Origin: Candidatus Pelagibacter sp. TMED153
GTDB lineage: Bacteria; Pseudomonadota; Alphaproteobacteria; Pelagibacterales; Pelagibacteraceae
Assembly: GCA_002169935.2 (NCBI GenBank)
Contig: NHHC02000010.1
Span: 1 to 8,296 of the forward strand
Direction: 5' to 3'
Length of the DNA stretch: 8,296 bases
Made by a program: the position numbers and the translations under genes
Shown here: in pieces, positions 1 through 6,203 of the stretch
Layout of the letters: the number at the start of each line of letters is the position of its first letter
Position numbering within the stretch: position 1 is the first letter of the stretch
Notes under the pieces: generated by a model
Databases searched by the model: none
The model's input: the letters and a program-made list of their open reading frames with translations, nothing else
What the model was told of the DNA's origin: nothing

Positions 1-1
1 A

Positions 2-535
2 ACTACTACCGGAAATGTAAATGTTTGCGATGAAGCGATGTTACGATCAGTAAAAAACACTGCTGTGATATGCAACATAGGTCACTTTGATAATGAGATT
101 GACACTCAGTTCATGCGAGATAAGTGGTATTGGGAAGAAATCAAGCCTCAAGTTCATAGAGTATTTAGGGATACTTCTCCATCAGAAACTCCAGACCTGC
201 AAAGTAAAGACTATATTATTCTTTTGGCTGAGGGCAGGCTTGTTAACCTAGGCAATGCAACAGGTCATCCAAGCAGAATCATGGATGGATCATTTGCTAA
301 TCAAGTTTTGGCCCAAATGCATCTATATGAACAAGGCTTTGCAAATGTTAATGATGCAGATAAGCAAAAGGAAATGTTGACGGTTAAGGTTCTTCCTAAA
401 AAATTAGATGAAGAAGTTGCTGAGCTCATGGTTCAAGGCTTTGGAGGCACAATAACAAAATTAACAGGTGAGCAGGCTGAGTATATTAATGTGCCCGTTG
501 ATGGACCGTTTAAAGAGGAAGAGTACAAATACTAA
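2..535 (+). CDS. ahcY: S-adenosylhomocysteine hydrolase (adenosylhomocysteinase), C-terminal part, 5' end outside window
   Basis: This is the last 177 codons of the enzyme that splits S-adenosylhomocysteine into homocysteine and adenosine, which regenerates the methyl cycle and removes a methyltransferase inhibitor in the cytoplasm. The reading frame is open from base 2. Visible family hallmarks are TTGNVNV at the left edge, then [11 protein letters not shown], the [16 protein letters not shown] segment, and the C-terminal tail [12 protein letters not shown]. In the family that tail's Lys and Tyr reach into the NAD site of the neighbouring subunit of the tetramer. The catalytic N-terminal half lies outside the window. 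The gene ends at a TAA directly followed by terminator-like sequence, so it is probably transcribed apart from the lysine genes downstream. Nothing indicates damage. The identification is very secure. Confidence 0.97.
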   Translation, partial: TTTGNVNVCDEAMLRSVKNTAVICNIGHFDNEIDTQFMRDKWYWEEIKPQVHRVFRDTSPSETPDLQSKDYIILLAEGRLVNLGNATGHPSRIMDGSFANQVLAQMHLYEQGFANVNDADKQKEMLTVKVLPKKLDEEVAELMVQGFGGTITKLTGEQAEYINVPVDGPFKEEEYKY

Positions 536-551
536 TCTAATTAGTTTTTTT
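531..551 (+). terminator. Weak AT-rich hairpin with T-run just after the ahcY stop
   Basis: ACTAAT (531-536) and ATTAGT (540-545) form a perfect 6-bp inverted repeat with a 3-base loop, followed at once by six T residues. The stem has a single G-C pair and overlaps the stop codon, so alone it would be a poor terminator. It may assist the much stronger hairpin at 568-593. Confidence 0.3.
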
Positions 552-564
552 CTAATAAATTACT

Positions 565-570
565 CATAAT
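565..570 (+). promoter_or_regulatory. Possible -10 element for the lptM-lysA operon (leaderless start?)
   Basis: CATAAT matches the TATAAT consensus at five of six positions and ends 6 bases before the ATG at 577. If used, transcription would begin at or next to that A, giving a leaderless or nearly leaderless mRNA. No convincing -35 box is seen at the right distance (about 541-547 is AT-rich without TTGACA likeness), so support is limited. Confidence 0.3.
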
Positions 571-600
571 AGGCGAATGAAAGTTCGCCTATTTTTCTTT
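568..600 (+). terminator. Rho-independent terminator of ahcY
   Basis: AATAGGCGAA (568-577) and TTCGCCTATT (584-593) are perfect 10-bp inverted complements around a 6-base loop (578-583). A T-rich stretch broken by single C residues follows. This is a textbook intrinsic terminator located 32 bases after the ahcY stop codon. The start codon of the next small gene (577-579) sits at the top of the hairpin, and the T-tract encodes the Phe-rich core of that gene's signal peptide. Confidence 0.85.
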
Positions 601-678
601 TTAGTACTGGTCTCTTTTTTGGTTATAGGTTGTGGGATGAAAGCGCCAATACCATCTGAAACTCTCTTAAATATTTAA
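577..678 (+). CDS. lptM: Small LptM (YifL)-type lipoprotein, 33 aa
   Basis: This short gene encodes a 33-residue prolipoprotein. Met-Lys-Val-Arg is followed by a hydrophobic core (residues 5-17) and the lipobox V-I-G-C with Cys19. The mature part is only 15 residues and starts CGMKAPIP. That fits the LptM/YifL signature, in which the lipidated Cys is followed by Gly-Leu-Lys-Gly-Pro and a Pro-rich stretch. Position supports the call: lptM lies just upstream of lysA/dapF across gammaproteobacteria. In E. coli, LptM binds the outer-membrane LPS translocon LptD/LptE and helps LptD oxidise its disulfides; here that role is inferred. It is shorter than the E. coli protein (67 aa). No other in-frame start exists, because an upstream TAA at 556 closes the frame. 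There is no good Shine-Dalgarno, only AGG at 571-573. lysA begins 8 bases after its stop. Confidence 0.8.
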   Translation: MKVRLFFFLVLVSFLVIGCGMKAPIPSETLLNI

Positions 679-686
679 ATCCCTTT

Positions 687-1931
687 ATGGATCATTTTCA
701 TTACAAAGAAAACGAACTTTTTGCTGAAGAAGTTGCACTAAACGATGTAGCTAAAAAATATGGGACTCCAGCCTTTGTTTATAGTAAAGCTACACTTGAA
801 AGACATGCTAAAGCATACATCAATTCCTTCAAATCCATGGATGGGCTTGTATGTTTTTCAGTAAAAGCATTATCAAATATTTCAATTTTAAAAATTTTAA
901 AAAATTCTGGCTGTGGATTTGATATCGTTTCTGGTGGTGAACTTCATAGGGCGCTTTTAGCTGGCGCAGACCCCAAAACAATTATTTTTTCAGGGGTAGG
1001 TAAATCAAAAAACGAAATGATAGCTGGCATTGAAAATGACATCCTCTCTTTTAATATTGAGTCTGAGCAAGAGCTTGATCAGCTAGGAATGGTTGCCGCA
1101 GAAATGAAAAAAATAGCTCCGGTAGCAATTAGATTTAATCCAAACGTTGATGCTGGCGTGCACGAATTTACAAAGACAGGAAGAAAATCAGACAAGTTTG
1201 GCGTAAGTATTGAAGCTGCTAAAGATCTTGTGAAAAAGTGCAGTGAAAACAATAACCTGAAACTTGTAGGTTTAACTTGCCATATTGGATCACAAATTAT
1301 GGAACTCAATGGCTTTAAGGAAGCAGCTAGCCAAGCTCTAGAGCTTTTAGTTGAGCTAGATAAATTAAATATTAATTTAAACTTTATAGATATGGGTGGT
1401 GGCCTAGGTGTGAACTATGTGGGAGAGGAAACTGTTCAACCAATTGAATTAATTCAATGCTATGAAAAAATATTTTCTGGAAGGAGTGAAAGATTGATAC
1501 TCGAACCAGGCCGCTCTATTTCGGCTAATGCTGGAGTCATGCTCACAAGGGTTGAATATAAGAAAAATGATTTTCTTATTGCTGATGCTGCCATGAATGA
1601 TTTATTGCGACCTGCGCTCTATCAAGCCCATCATGATGTTTGGCCTGTAACAAAAAATAATGCTGCTATGCAATCTAATGTTAATCTCGTGGGTCCTATC
1701 TGTGAAACAGGAGACTTCTTAGCAAAAAATATTGATAGCGAGAGCGCAAAAGGAGATCTTTTGGCTGTTAAGACTGTTGGTGCATATGGTTTTGTTATGA
1801 GTTCAAACTACAATTCAAGACCTAGGGCTGCTGAAATTATTGTCGACAAAGATAAATTCTTTTTAATAAGAAAAAGAGAAGATTACTCTTCTCTTACTGC
1901 TCTTGAAGAGGGATTAGATGCTCAAGTTTAA
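687..1931 (+). CDS. lysA: Diaminopimelate decarboxylase
   Basis: This cytoplasmic PLP enzyme (414 aa) decarboxylates meso-diaminopimelate to L-lysine, the last lysine step. It has the fold-type III alanine-racemase-like barrel followed by a beta domain. Visible motifs are the PLP lysine K60 in FSVKALSN, SGGEL (82-86), HIGSQ (199-203), the phosphate-binding GGG (237-239), EPGR (273-276), the C339-E340-T-G-D motif that completes the active site across the dimer, and GAYG with SSNYNSRPR (365-380), including Tyr375. Length is normal. The start at 687 matches the usual family N-terminus MDHFxY, although no Shine-Dalgarno precedes it; translation may be coupled to the lptM-like gene 8 bases upstream. 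CESGD is CETGD here, and the residue after KA in the PLP motif is Leu where many homologues have Asn. It overlaps dapF by 14 bases. Confidence 0.96.
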   Translation: MDHFHYKENELFAEEVALNDVAKKYGTPAFVYSKATLERHAKAYINSFKSMDGLVCFSVKALSNISILKILKNSGCGFDIVSGGELHRALLAGADPKTIIFSGVGKSKNEMIAGIENDILSFNIESEQELDQLGMVAAEMKKIAPVAIRFNPNVDAGVHEFTKTGRKSDKFGVSIEAAKDLVKKCSENNNLKLVGLTCHIGSQIMELNGFKEAASQALELLVELDKLNINLNFIDMGGGLGVNYVGEETVQPIELIQCYEKIFSGRSERLILEPGRSISANAGVMLTRVEYKKNDFLIADAAMNDLLRPALYQAHHDVWPVTKNNAAMQSNVNLVGPICETGDFLAKNIDSESAKGDLLAVKTVGAYGFVMSSNYNSRPRAAEIIVDKDKFFLIRKREDYSSLTALEEGLDAQV

Positions 1932-2703
1932 GAAAATGCATGGGAATGGCAATGACTTTATCATCATAGAGAATCTTACAGAAATGCATTTATTATCAAA
2001 AGCTCAATTAATTAAGATGGGAGATAGAAAAAAGGGGCTTGGATTTGATCAGCTGATTGCTATCAATCCACCAATAAATTCTAAACATGATTTTTACATA
2101 AAATTTTTTAATTCAGATGGTTCTGAGGCTGACATGTGTATGAATGGAGTAAGATCAGTTGGAGCATTTCTTTGGGAGGCTGAGCTTGCACCGAAAAAAC
2201 CTTTAATATTAGGCACTAAATCTAAGCCTGTATTAATTAAACCAACAGGATCTAAAAAAGTGAGGGTTGTCATAGATTATCCAGTGCAAAAAAAGGTTCC
2301 AAAAGCAGAAGCGGATTTCTTAGAAAAATGTGGTTTAAAAAAATATAAATTTATTAATGCTGGTAATCAGCATTTAATTATAGAAACAAAAAAAGTTTTT
2401 TCTTTTGATCTAGATGAGCTGTCTTCAAGACTGAGAAAAAGAAAGTTTTTTGCAGGTGTAAATATTTCATTATTTTCGAGGCACTCAAAAAACCTTGAGC
2501 TTAGGACTAATGAAGCTGGAGCCGGAGAAACCTTGTCATGTGGCTCTGCTTCTGCAGCAACTGCGAGCTTCAATATCAATGATAGATTGCCTGTAAAAAT
2601 TGTTTCTGCTGGGGGTGAGCTGAGCCTTAGAAAAATAAATGATAAGCTAGAAATGATTGGACCAGCTGAATTTATCTGCGAGGGAACATGGCTAAAAAAC
2701 TAG
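1918..2703 (+). CDS. dapF: Diaminopimelate epimerase, divergent active-site motifs
   Basis: DapF interconverts LL- and meso-diaminopimelate, feeding both peptidoglycan synthesis and LysA. The protein has 261 aa (E. coli 274) and the two-domain fold with one catalytic Cys per domain. Family features are KMHGNGNDF (6-14), GFDQL (42-46), FNSDGSEADMCMNG (64-77) with Cys74, GN (149-150), VN (181-182) and GAGETLSCGS (201-210) with Cys208. Both catalytic cysteines are present, but surrounding residues differ from typical enzymes: CGNGAR is CMNGVR, GNPH is GNQH, the ER before GAGET is EA, and CGxGAC is CGSASA. These positions line the substrate pocket in characterised DapFs. A clear AGAGGG Shine-Dalgarno (1907-1912) lies inside lysA, 5 bases before the ATG. 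The gene overlaps lysA by 14 and the DUF484 gene by 16 bases. Family membership is certain; full activity is likely but not proven. Confidence 0.93.
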   Translation: MLKFKKMHGNGNDFIIIENLTEMHLLSKAQLIKMGDRKKGLGFDQLIAINPPINSKHDFYIKFFNSDGSEADMCMNGVRSVGAFLWEAELAPKKPLILGTKSKPVLIKPTGSKKVRVVIDYPVQKKVPKAEADFLEKCGLKKYKFINAGNQHLIIETKKVFSFDLDELSSRLRKRKFFAGVNISLFSRHSKNLELRTNEAGAGETLSCGSASAATASFNINDRLPVKIVSAGGELSLRKINDKLEMIGPAEFICEGTWLKN

Positions 2704-3317
2704 ACGCAAAAGATGTTGAGCTTTACTTGTTAGAAAATACTGACTTCTTTGTTTCCAGAGAATCTCTTGTGAGCGAGTTAAGCTTTAAGCATGATGCAGA
2801 CGGGGCAACTTCACTTCTAGAAATGCAAGTACGAAAACTAAGAGATGAGCAATCAAGGCTTATGGATATGCTTTCAGGTTTTGTTTCCACTGGAAAAGAA
2901 AATGAAGAGCTGTTCTTTAAATCAAAAAATTTAACCTTGTCATTGATTGCCTCTAAAAATTTTGATGAGGTAAAAAAAACTGTTGAATCATTCTTTGAGA
3001 AAAACTTTGAAGTTGATTCATGTATTTTAGAGGCTCTATCAGACCCTGAATTACAGGAACTTGAAAGTAAAACAGGATTGGGTATGAGCAAGGATGTGAT
3101 TCACATGGGACCCCTATCCAAAGAAAAAATAGATGCATTCTTTTCTTCTGACTCTGTAAAATCTGCGGTAATAAGTGTGATGAAATTAAAGAAAGGTTTT
3201 GCCCTGTTGAAAATGGGATCCAATGAACCGACCAAATACCTTGGTGATGGAGATACAACATTTATTGAGTACATTCGAGATATTATTGTTAGAGTCCTTG
3301 AACTAAAAGAGGCATGA
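2688..3317 (+). CDS. DUF484 (YigA-like) family protein
   Basis: This 209-aa protein matches the DUF484 family by pattern. The N-terminal helical part reads VELYLLENTDFF (10-21), then a Leu-rich stretch with SLLEMQVRKLRDEQSRL (42-58), which resembles the family's SLVERQVxxLR helix and is probably coiled coil. The C-terminal half (about 75-205) would be the GAF-like domain, ending FALLKMGSNEPTKY (171-184) near the family's usual LALGSxDPxxF segment. In E. coli, yigA lies between dapF and xerC exactly as here. No biochemical role is established; the persistent linkage to xerC is suggestive only. The start at 2688 is supported by GAGGGA (2680-2685) lying just before it, and by the 16-base overlap with dapF. 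Its TGA overlaps the xerC ATG (ATGA), so translation is probably coupled. Confidence 0.88.
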   Translation: MAKKLDAKDVELYLLENTDFFVSRESLVSELSFKHDADGATSLLEMQVRKLRDEQSRLMDMLSGFVSTGKENEELFFKSKNLTLSLIASKNFDEVKKTVESFFEKNFEVDSCILEALSDPELQELESKTGLGMSKDVIHMGPLSKEKIDAFFSSDSVKSAVISVMKLKKGFALLKMGSNEPTKYLGDGDTTFIEYIRDIIVRVLELKEA

Positions 3318-4222
3318 AGGATGAAAAGTATTTTCTTTACTCGCTAATTTATGATTATTTAGATTTCTCAGAAAATATTAAAGGTCTTAGCAAAAACACA
3401 ACAAACTCCTATCAAAGAGACCTAAATAAGTTTTCAAAATTTTTAAAAGCATCTGGTGTGAGTGATTTTGAAAGACTTACTGAAGAAATTTGTTCAGCCT
3501 GGATTGCTGACCTTTTTCAACACAATGTAAGTGCGCGATCTATTCAAAGACATATATCTTCTGCTAAGGGATTTTTTAATTATCTAAAGAAAAGTGGCTT
3601 GGTAACAAATTCTCCATTTGAATTAATCAACTCACCAAAATCTCCAAGTCATCTTCCAAATATACTATCTCCTGAGGAGGTCTCTCAATTACTTAATTTC
3701 AAGCCAAAGAATGCTCAAGAAAAAAGAGACCTGGCAATTATTGAGCTTATTTATTCAAGTGGTTTACGAGTCTCGGAAGCAGTCAATATAAATTTAGGTG
3801 ATTTTGAGGATAACAAAACTTTCTTAAGGGTTATGGGCAAGGGGTCTAAAACTAGACTTGTACCAGTTGGCCGCTATGCAAAAAATGCAATTGAGGGTTG
3901 GATGATTGAGAGGGATAAACTTTCTACTAAAGATAATTCTTTATTCGTTAACTTAAGAGGAAGAAGAATTACAACAAGAAGTGTGCAAGAAAGACTTAAA
4001 AATATTGCTATTATGCAGGGGCTACCTCCTGTAAACCCTCATATGTTAAGGCATAGCTTTGCAACTCATTTGCTTGAATCAAGCGGGGATCTAAGAAGTA
4101 TTCAAGAATTGCTTGGTCATAGTTCTTTGTCTACCACTCAAATATATACTAGGCTTGATTATCAACATCTAATTAAAGTATATGAAAACTCCCACCCAAG
4201 AGCCCATAAAAAAAATGTCTAA
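3314..4222 (+). CDS. xerC: Site-specific tyrosine recombinase XerC
   Basis: XerC works with XerD at dif to resolve chromosome dimers before division. The 302-aa protein has the N-terminal SAM-like core-binding domain (about 10-100) and the C-terminal catalytic domain. The catalytic set is complete: Arg152 in SSGLRVSEA, Lys176 in GKGSKTR, His243 and Arg246 in HMLRHSFATHLL, His269 in LLGHSS, and nucleophile Tyr278 in TQIYTRLD. The C-terminal HPRAHKK and the location after dapF/DUF484 favour XerC over XerD or a mobile-element integrase. Length is normal. The start is fixed by the ATGA overlap with the upstream gene; AAGAGG (3307-3312) lies only one base before the ATG, so coupling rather than independent initiation is likely. 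The 3' end overlaps the HAD gene. No att-like repeats or cargo genes suggest a mobile element. Confidence 0.95.
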   Translation: MKDEKYFLYSLIYDYLDFSENIKGLSKNTTNSYQRDLNKFSKFLKASGVSDFERLTEEICSAWIADLFQHNVSARSIQRHISSAKGFFNYLKKSGLVTNSPFELINSPKSPSHLPNILSPEEVSQLLNFKPKNAQEKRDLAIIELIYSSGLRVSEAVNINLGDFEDNKTFLRVMGKGSKTRLVPVGRYAKNAIEGWMIERDKLSTKDNSLFVNLRGRRITTRSVQERLKNIAIMQGLPPVNPHMLRHSFATHLLESSGDLRSIQELLGHSSLSTTQIYTRLDYQHLIKVYENSHPRAHKKNV

Positions 4223-4922
4223 AATTCGCCTAATTACTTTTGATTTAGATGACACATTTTGGGATATCAAGAGCACCATTATTAATGCAGAAATGAATTC
4301 TAGAAAATGGTCTGAAGATAGGATAGGAGAGGAAATAGAATGGGGAACGTTCGAAGATTTTATGCAAATTAGAAACGAACTGGTAAAAGAAGATCCATCA
4401 TTAGAATATGATCTGGGAATGCTAAGAAAAAAAACAATTGCTCATCATACAAAAAAATTTTTCAAGGATACAAAAGATTTAAATCAATTTATTGAGGATG
4501 CTTATAACTTTTTCTTAGGGGAAAGACATAAAGTAACTTTCTATGATGACGTAGTTTCCGTCTTAGAAAAATTATCTTTTAAATATATGCTTGGTGTTCT
4601 CACAAATGGTAATGCTGATGTGAATAAATTAGGCATTGGTCACCTATTTGATTTTTCAATCTCTTCAATGGATGTAAAAAGTAATAAGCCAGATAAAGGT
4701 CATTTTGTTAAAGCCCGTGAACTTTCTAAGGTAGACTTCAAAGACACTCTTCATGTTGGAGATCATCCTGTGAATGATGTTTTGGGTGCAAGGGACTTGG
4801 GTATAAATACAATGTGGTTTAATCTAAATAATCTAAAGTGGGAGATTGATGAAAATCCTCCGGTTCAATTTAATAAATGGTCTCAATTTATAAATCTAGT
4901 AGATACTAGTTATGACAGCTAA
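4215..4922 (+). CDS. HAD-superfamily hydrolase, YigB-like phosphatase
   Basis: This is a haloacid-dehalogenase-type phosphatase with all four motifs. From the 4215 start (235 aa) they are motif I FDLDDT with nucleophile Asp10 and Asp12, motif II LTNGN around Thr130, Lys158 in SNKPDKG (motif III), and motif IV VGDHPVND with Asp183 and Asp188. The helical cap lies between motifs I and II (about 20-105). In E. coli, yigB follows xerC and its product dephosphorylates FMN, giving riboflavin; the same substrate is plausible here but inferred. Two starts compete. The ATG at 4182 would add 11 residues (MKTPTQEPIKK) and overlap xerC by 41 bases. The ATG at 4215 places MSKIRLITFDLDDT at the usual distance from motif I with an 8-base overlap. 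I prefer 4215; neither has a clear Shine-Dalgarno. Confidence 0.85.
   Translation: MSKIRLITFDLDDTFWDIKSTIINAEMNSRKWSEDRIGEEIEWGTFEDFMQIRNELVKEDPSLEYDLGMLRKKTIAHHTKKFFKDTKDLNQFIEDAYNFFLGERHKVTFYDDVVSVLEKLSFKYMLGVLTNGNADVNKLGIGHLFDFSISSMDVKSNKPDKGHFVKARELSKVDFKDTLHVGDHPVNDVLGARDLGINTMWFNLNNLKWEIDENPPVQFNKWSQFINLVDTSYDS
4896..4909 (+). repeat. Short perfect inverted repeat before the ubiK-like start
   Basis: CTAGTA (4896-4901) and TACTAG (4904-4909) are perfect complements around GA, two bases before the ATG at 4912. It lies inside the end of the HAD gene. A hairpin here could cover the initiation region, which has no visible Shine-Dalgarno, but a 6-bp AT-rich match is not rare by chance. Confidence 0.25.
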
Positions 4923-5163
4923 AGATTCTTTTAATGCTTTTGTCAGCATTCTTCGTGACAAAATTGATGGAATCTCTGAGGATGCGAATGAACCAAATAT
5001 AAAAATTATTCAAAATGAATTAAAAGATAGGTTTGACGATCTTGTAAAATCTCAGGGCTATGTATCAAATGAAGAATATGAAGCTCTCGAAAGCTTGGCT
5101 AAAAGACTAGAGCAAAGAGTTTCCAAGCTTGAAGAATTATTAGGGGAATCTAAAACTAAATAG
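4912..5163 (+). CDS. ubiK: UbiK-like accessory factor (BMFP domain, YqiC type)
   Basis: This small acidic/basic helical protein has 83 aa, typical for the UbiK/YqiC (BMFP) family. The N-terminal half (5-45) contains an amphipathic helix and the segment KIIQNELKDRFDDLV. The C-terminal part after YVSNEEYEAL (50-59) is a strongly predicted coiled coil with the LAKRLEQRVSKLEELL pattern (62-77). That matches the family's VSREEFD...LxxLExRLxxLE ending. In Salmonella and E. coli, UbiK is a trimer that helps the aerobic ubiquinone complex with UbiJ; it also promotes membrane fusion in vitro. Function here is inferred from length and pattern only, so the symbol is tentative. It overlaps the HAD gene by 11 bases and its last 8 bases overlap the end of the convergent cytochrome c5 gene. 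No terminator follows. Confidence 0.7.
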   Translation: MTAKDSFNAFVSILRDKIDGISEDANEPNIKIIQNELKDRFDDLVKSQGYVSNEEYEALESLAKRLEQRVSKLEELLGESKTK

Positions 5164-5566
5164 TGTCAAGCATGTACTGAACAGCAATACCTATTTCTTC
5201 TTTGGTGCAGTCTGCACAAAGGCCCTTGGCGGGCATGCCATTAATTCCATTATAAGCATTGTTAACAAGCATCTCGTAGCCTTTGGCTTGTCGTGCTTCC
5301 CATTGACCTTTATTACCCATCATTGGAGCGCCTGCAACACCAGCATCATGACAAGCAGCACAACCAGCTGTATAAATAGACTCTGCAGATCTAGCCACAC
5401 CGACTGCAGCAACAGTCATAGCAGTGGCCTGACCACAAGCTTGACCTTCTAAGCAAACAGCAATGGAAGAGCTCAGTCTTGAGCTTACAAGCTCATCATA
5501 TTTCTTACCATTAAAAAATAGGACTACTGCAAGAGTTACAACAAATACTGGAATAAATTTTTTCAT
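5156..5566 (-). CDS. Membrane-anchored cytochrome c5
   Basis: This is a monohaem class I cytochrome of the c5 type, an electron carrier on the periplasmic face of the inner membrane. The 136-aa protein starts MKKFIPVF and has one N-terminal hydrophobic segment (4-18) with no obvious cleavage site, so it is probably an anchor. A linker follows with the Cys pair VCLEGQACG (37-45), seen in other c5 proteins. The haem site is CAACH (69-73), the axial Met is probably Met111 in NGMPAKG, and CADC (117-120) is the extra C-terminal Cys pair of the c5 family. It is the last gene of a c4-dsbA-c5 operon, 19 bases after dsbA. Likely partners are the bc1 complex and a terminal oxidase (inferred). Its end overlaps the ubiK-like gene tail to tail by 8 bases. 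Confidence 0.9.
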   Translation of the reverse strand: MKKFIPVFVVTLAVVLFFNGKKYDELVSSRLSSSIAVCLEGQACGQATAMTVAAVGVARSAESIYTAGCAACHDAGVAGAPMMGNKGQWEARQAKGYEMLVNNAYNGINGMPAKGLCADCTKEEIGIAVQYMLDTI

Positions 5567-5585
5567 AATTTTTTAAATTTTGCTT

Positions 5586-6203
5586 TTAAGAAACTGGCTT
5601 TTGGATTTTGATCACATGATCAACCACTTTAAGCATTTTTGCATGGCCTCCTTTGGCCTCTATTCTATACTGTCCATCTACAAAAATCATTGGAGTTGCA
5701 GTAACTTTAAACTGTTTTGAAAGCTCTATTGCCCGTTTAACTTTTTGTCTTACAGAGAAAGAATTCATGTATTTGATTGTTTCGCTTCGATCAAAGCCAA
5801 TTTTTTCAAGAAACTCTAGAATTGCTCCTTCACTAGCTAAAAAATTACCTTCCTTATGCATAGCAGTAAAAACTGCCGAATGGGCAGTTTCGCCCTCACC
5901 CAATGCCTCAATGGTATAAAAAAGTTTTGCATGCAACTGATGAATAGGCCCCCATGTAACTGGCATCTTTTGATAATTAACAGATGCATCTTGTTGTTTA
6001 GCCCAATTAGCAGTAACGGGTGCCAGATTAAAACAATGTCCACAGCCATACCAAAATACTTCGACCACATCGACGACGCCATCCTCTTTCACAGGAAGTG
6101 GTCTCGACAAAGAGCCATAATCTCTTCCAAGCCTATATTCTGAAGCAACAGAAACAGAAATAATGAGAATTAAGAAAGAAGATAGAATTATGTTATTTTT
6201 CAT
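5586..6203 (-). CDS. dsbA: Thiol:disulfide interchange protein DsbA
   Basis: DsbA introduces disulfide bonds into exported proteins in the periplasm. The 205-aa precursor begins MKNN, followed by a hydrophobic signal segment (5-20) probably cut after the VSVASEY region. The thioredoxin part has VEVFWYGCGHC, with the redox pair Cys54 and Cys57 (CGHC; E. coli has CPHC, and CGHC occurs in Pseudomonas-type enzymes). The inserted helical domain spans about 80-160. The cis-proline is Pro171 in TATPMIFVDG. No other Cys is present in the mature chain, as expected for an oxidase. The start overlaps the cytochrome c4 stop in ATGA, so translation is coupled. Its substrates are not shown by the sequence. 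LptD is a known DsbA client in E. coli, and an LptM-like gene lies in the same window. DsbB is not in view. Confidence 0.95.
   Translation of the reverse strand: MKNNIILSSFLILIISVSVASEYRLGRDYGSLSRPLPVKEDGVVDVVEVFWYGCGHCFNLAPVTANWAKQQDASVNYQKMPVTWGPIHQLHAKLFYTIEALGEGETAHSAVFTAMHKEGNFLASEGAILEFLEKIGFDRSETIKYMNSFSVRQKVKRAIELSKQFKVTATPMIFVDGQYRIEAKGGHAKMLKVVDHVIKIQKPVS

Noticed and set aside
537..544. CTAATTAG palindrome as an operator
   Set aside because: An 8-base AT-rich palindrome is expected by chance here and is better explained as part of the weak hairpin after the ahcY stop.
2723..3261. Two - strand open frames opposite the DUF484 gene
   Set aside because: They are Ser/Phe-rich or otherwise low-complexity mirror frames of AT-rich coding sequence, with no motifs.
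4182..4214. Earlier ATG for the HAD phosphatase
   Set aside because: It adds a Lys/Pro-rich tail with a 41-base overlap into xerC and no Shine-Dalgarno. It is possible, but the 4215 start fits the family better.
3314..4222. XerC as an integrase of a mobile element
   Set aside because: The chromosomal xerC context, C-terminal signature and absence of att repeats, excisionase or cargo genes argue for the housekeeping recombinase.
5653..6143. Open frames on the + strand opposite dsbA, up to 95 codons
   Set aside because: They are antisense to a well-supported dsbA and have no recognisable domains or initiation signals.
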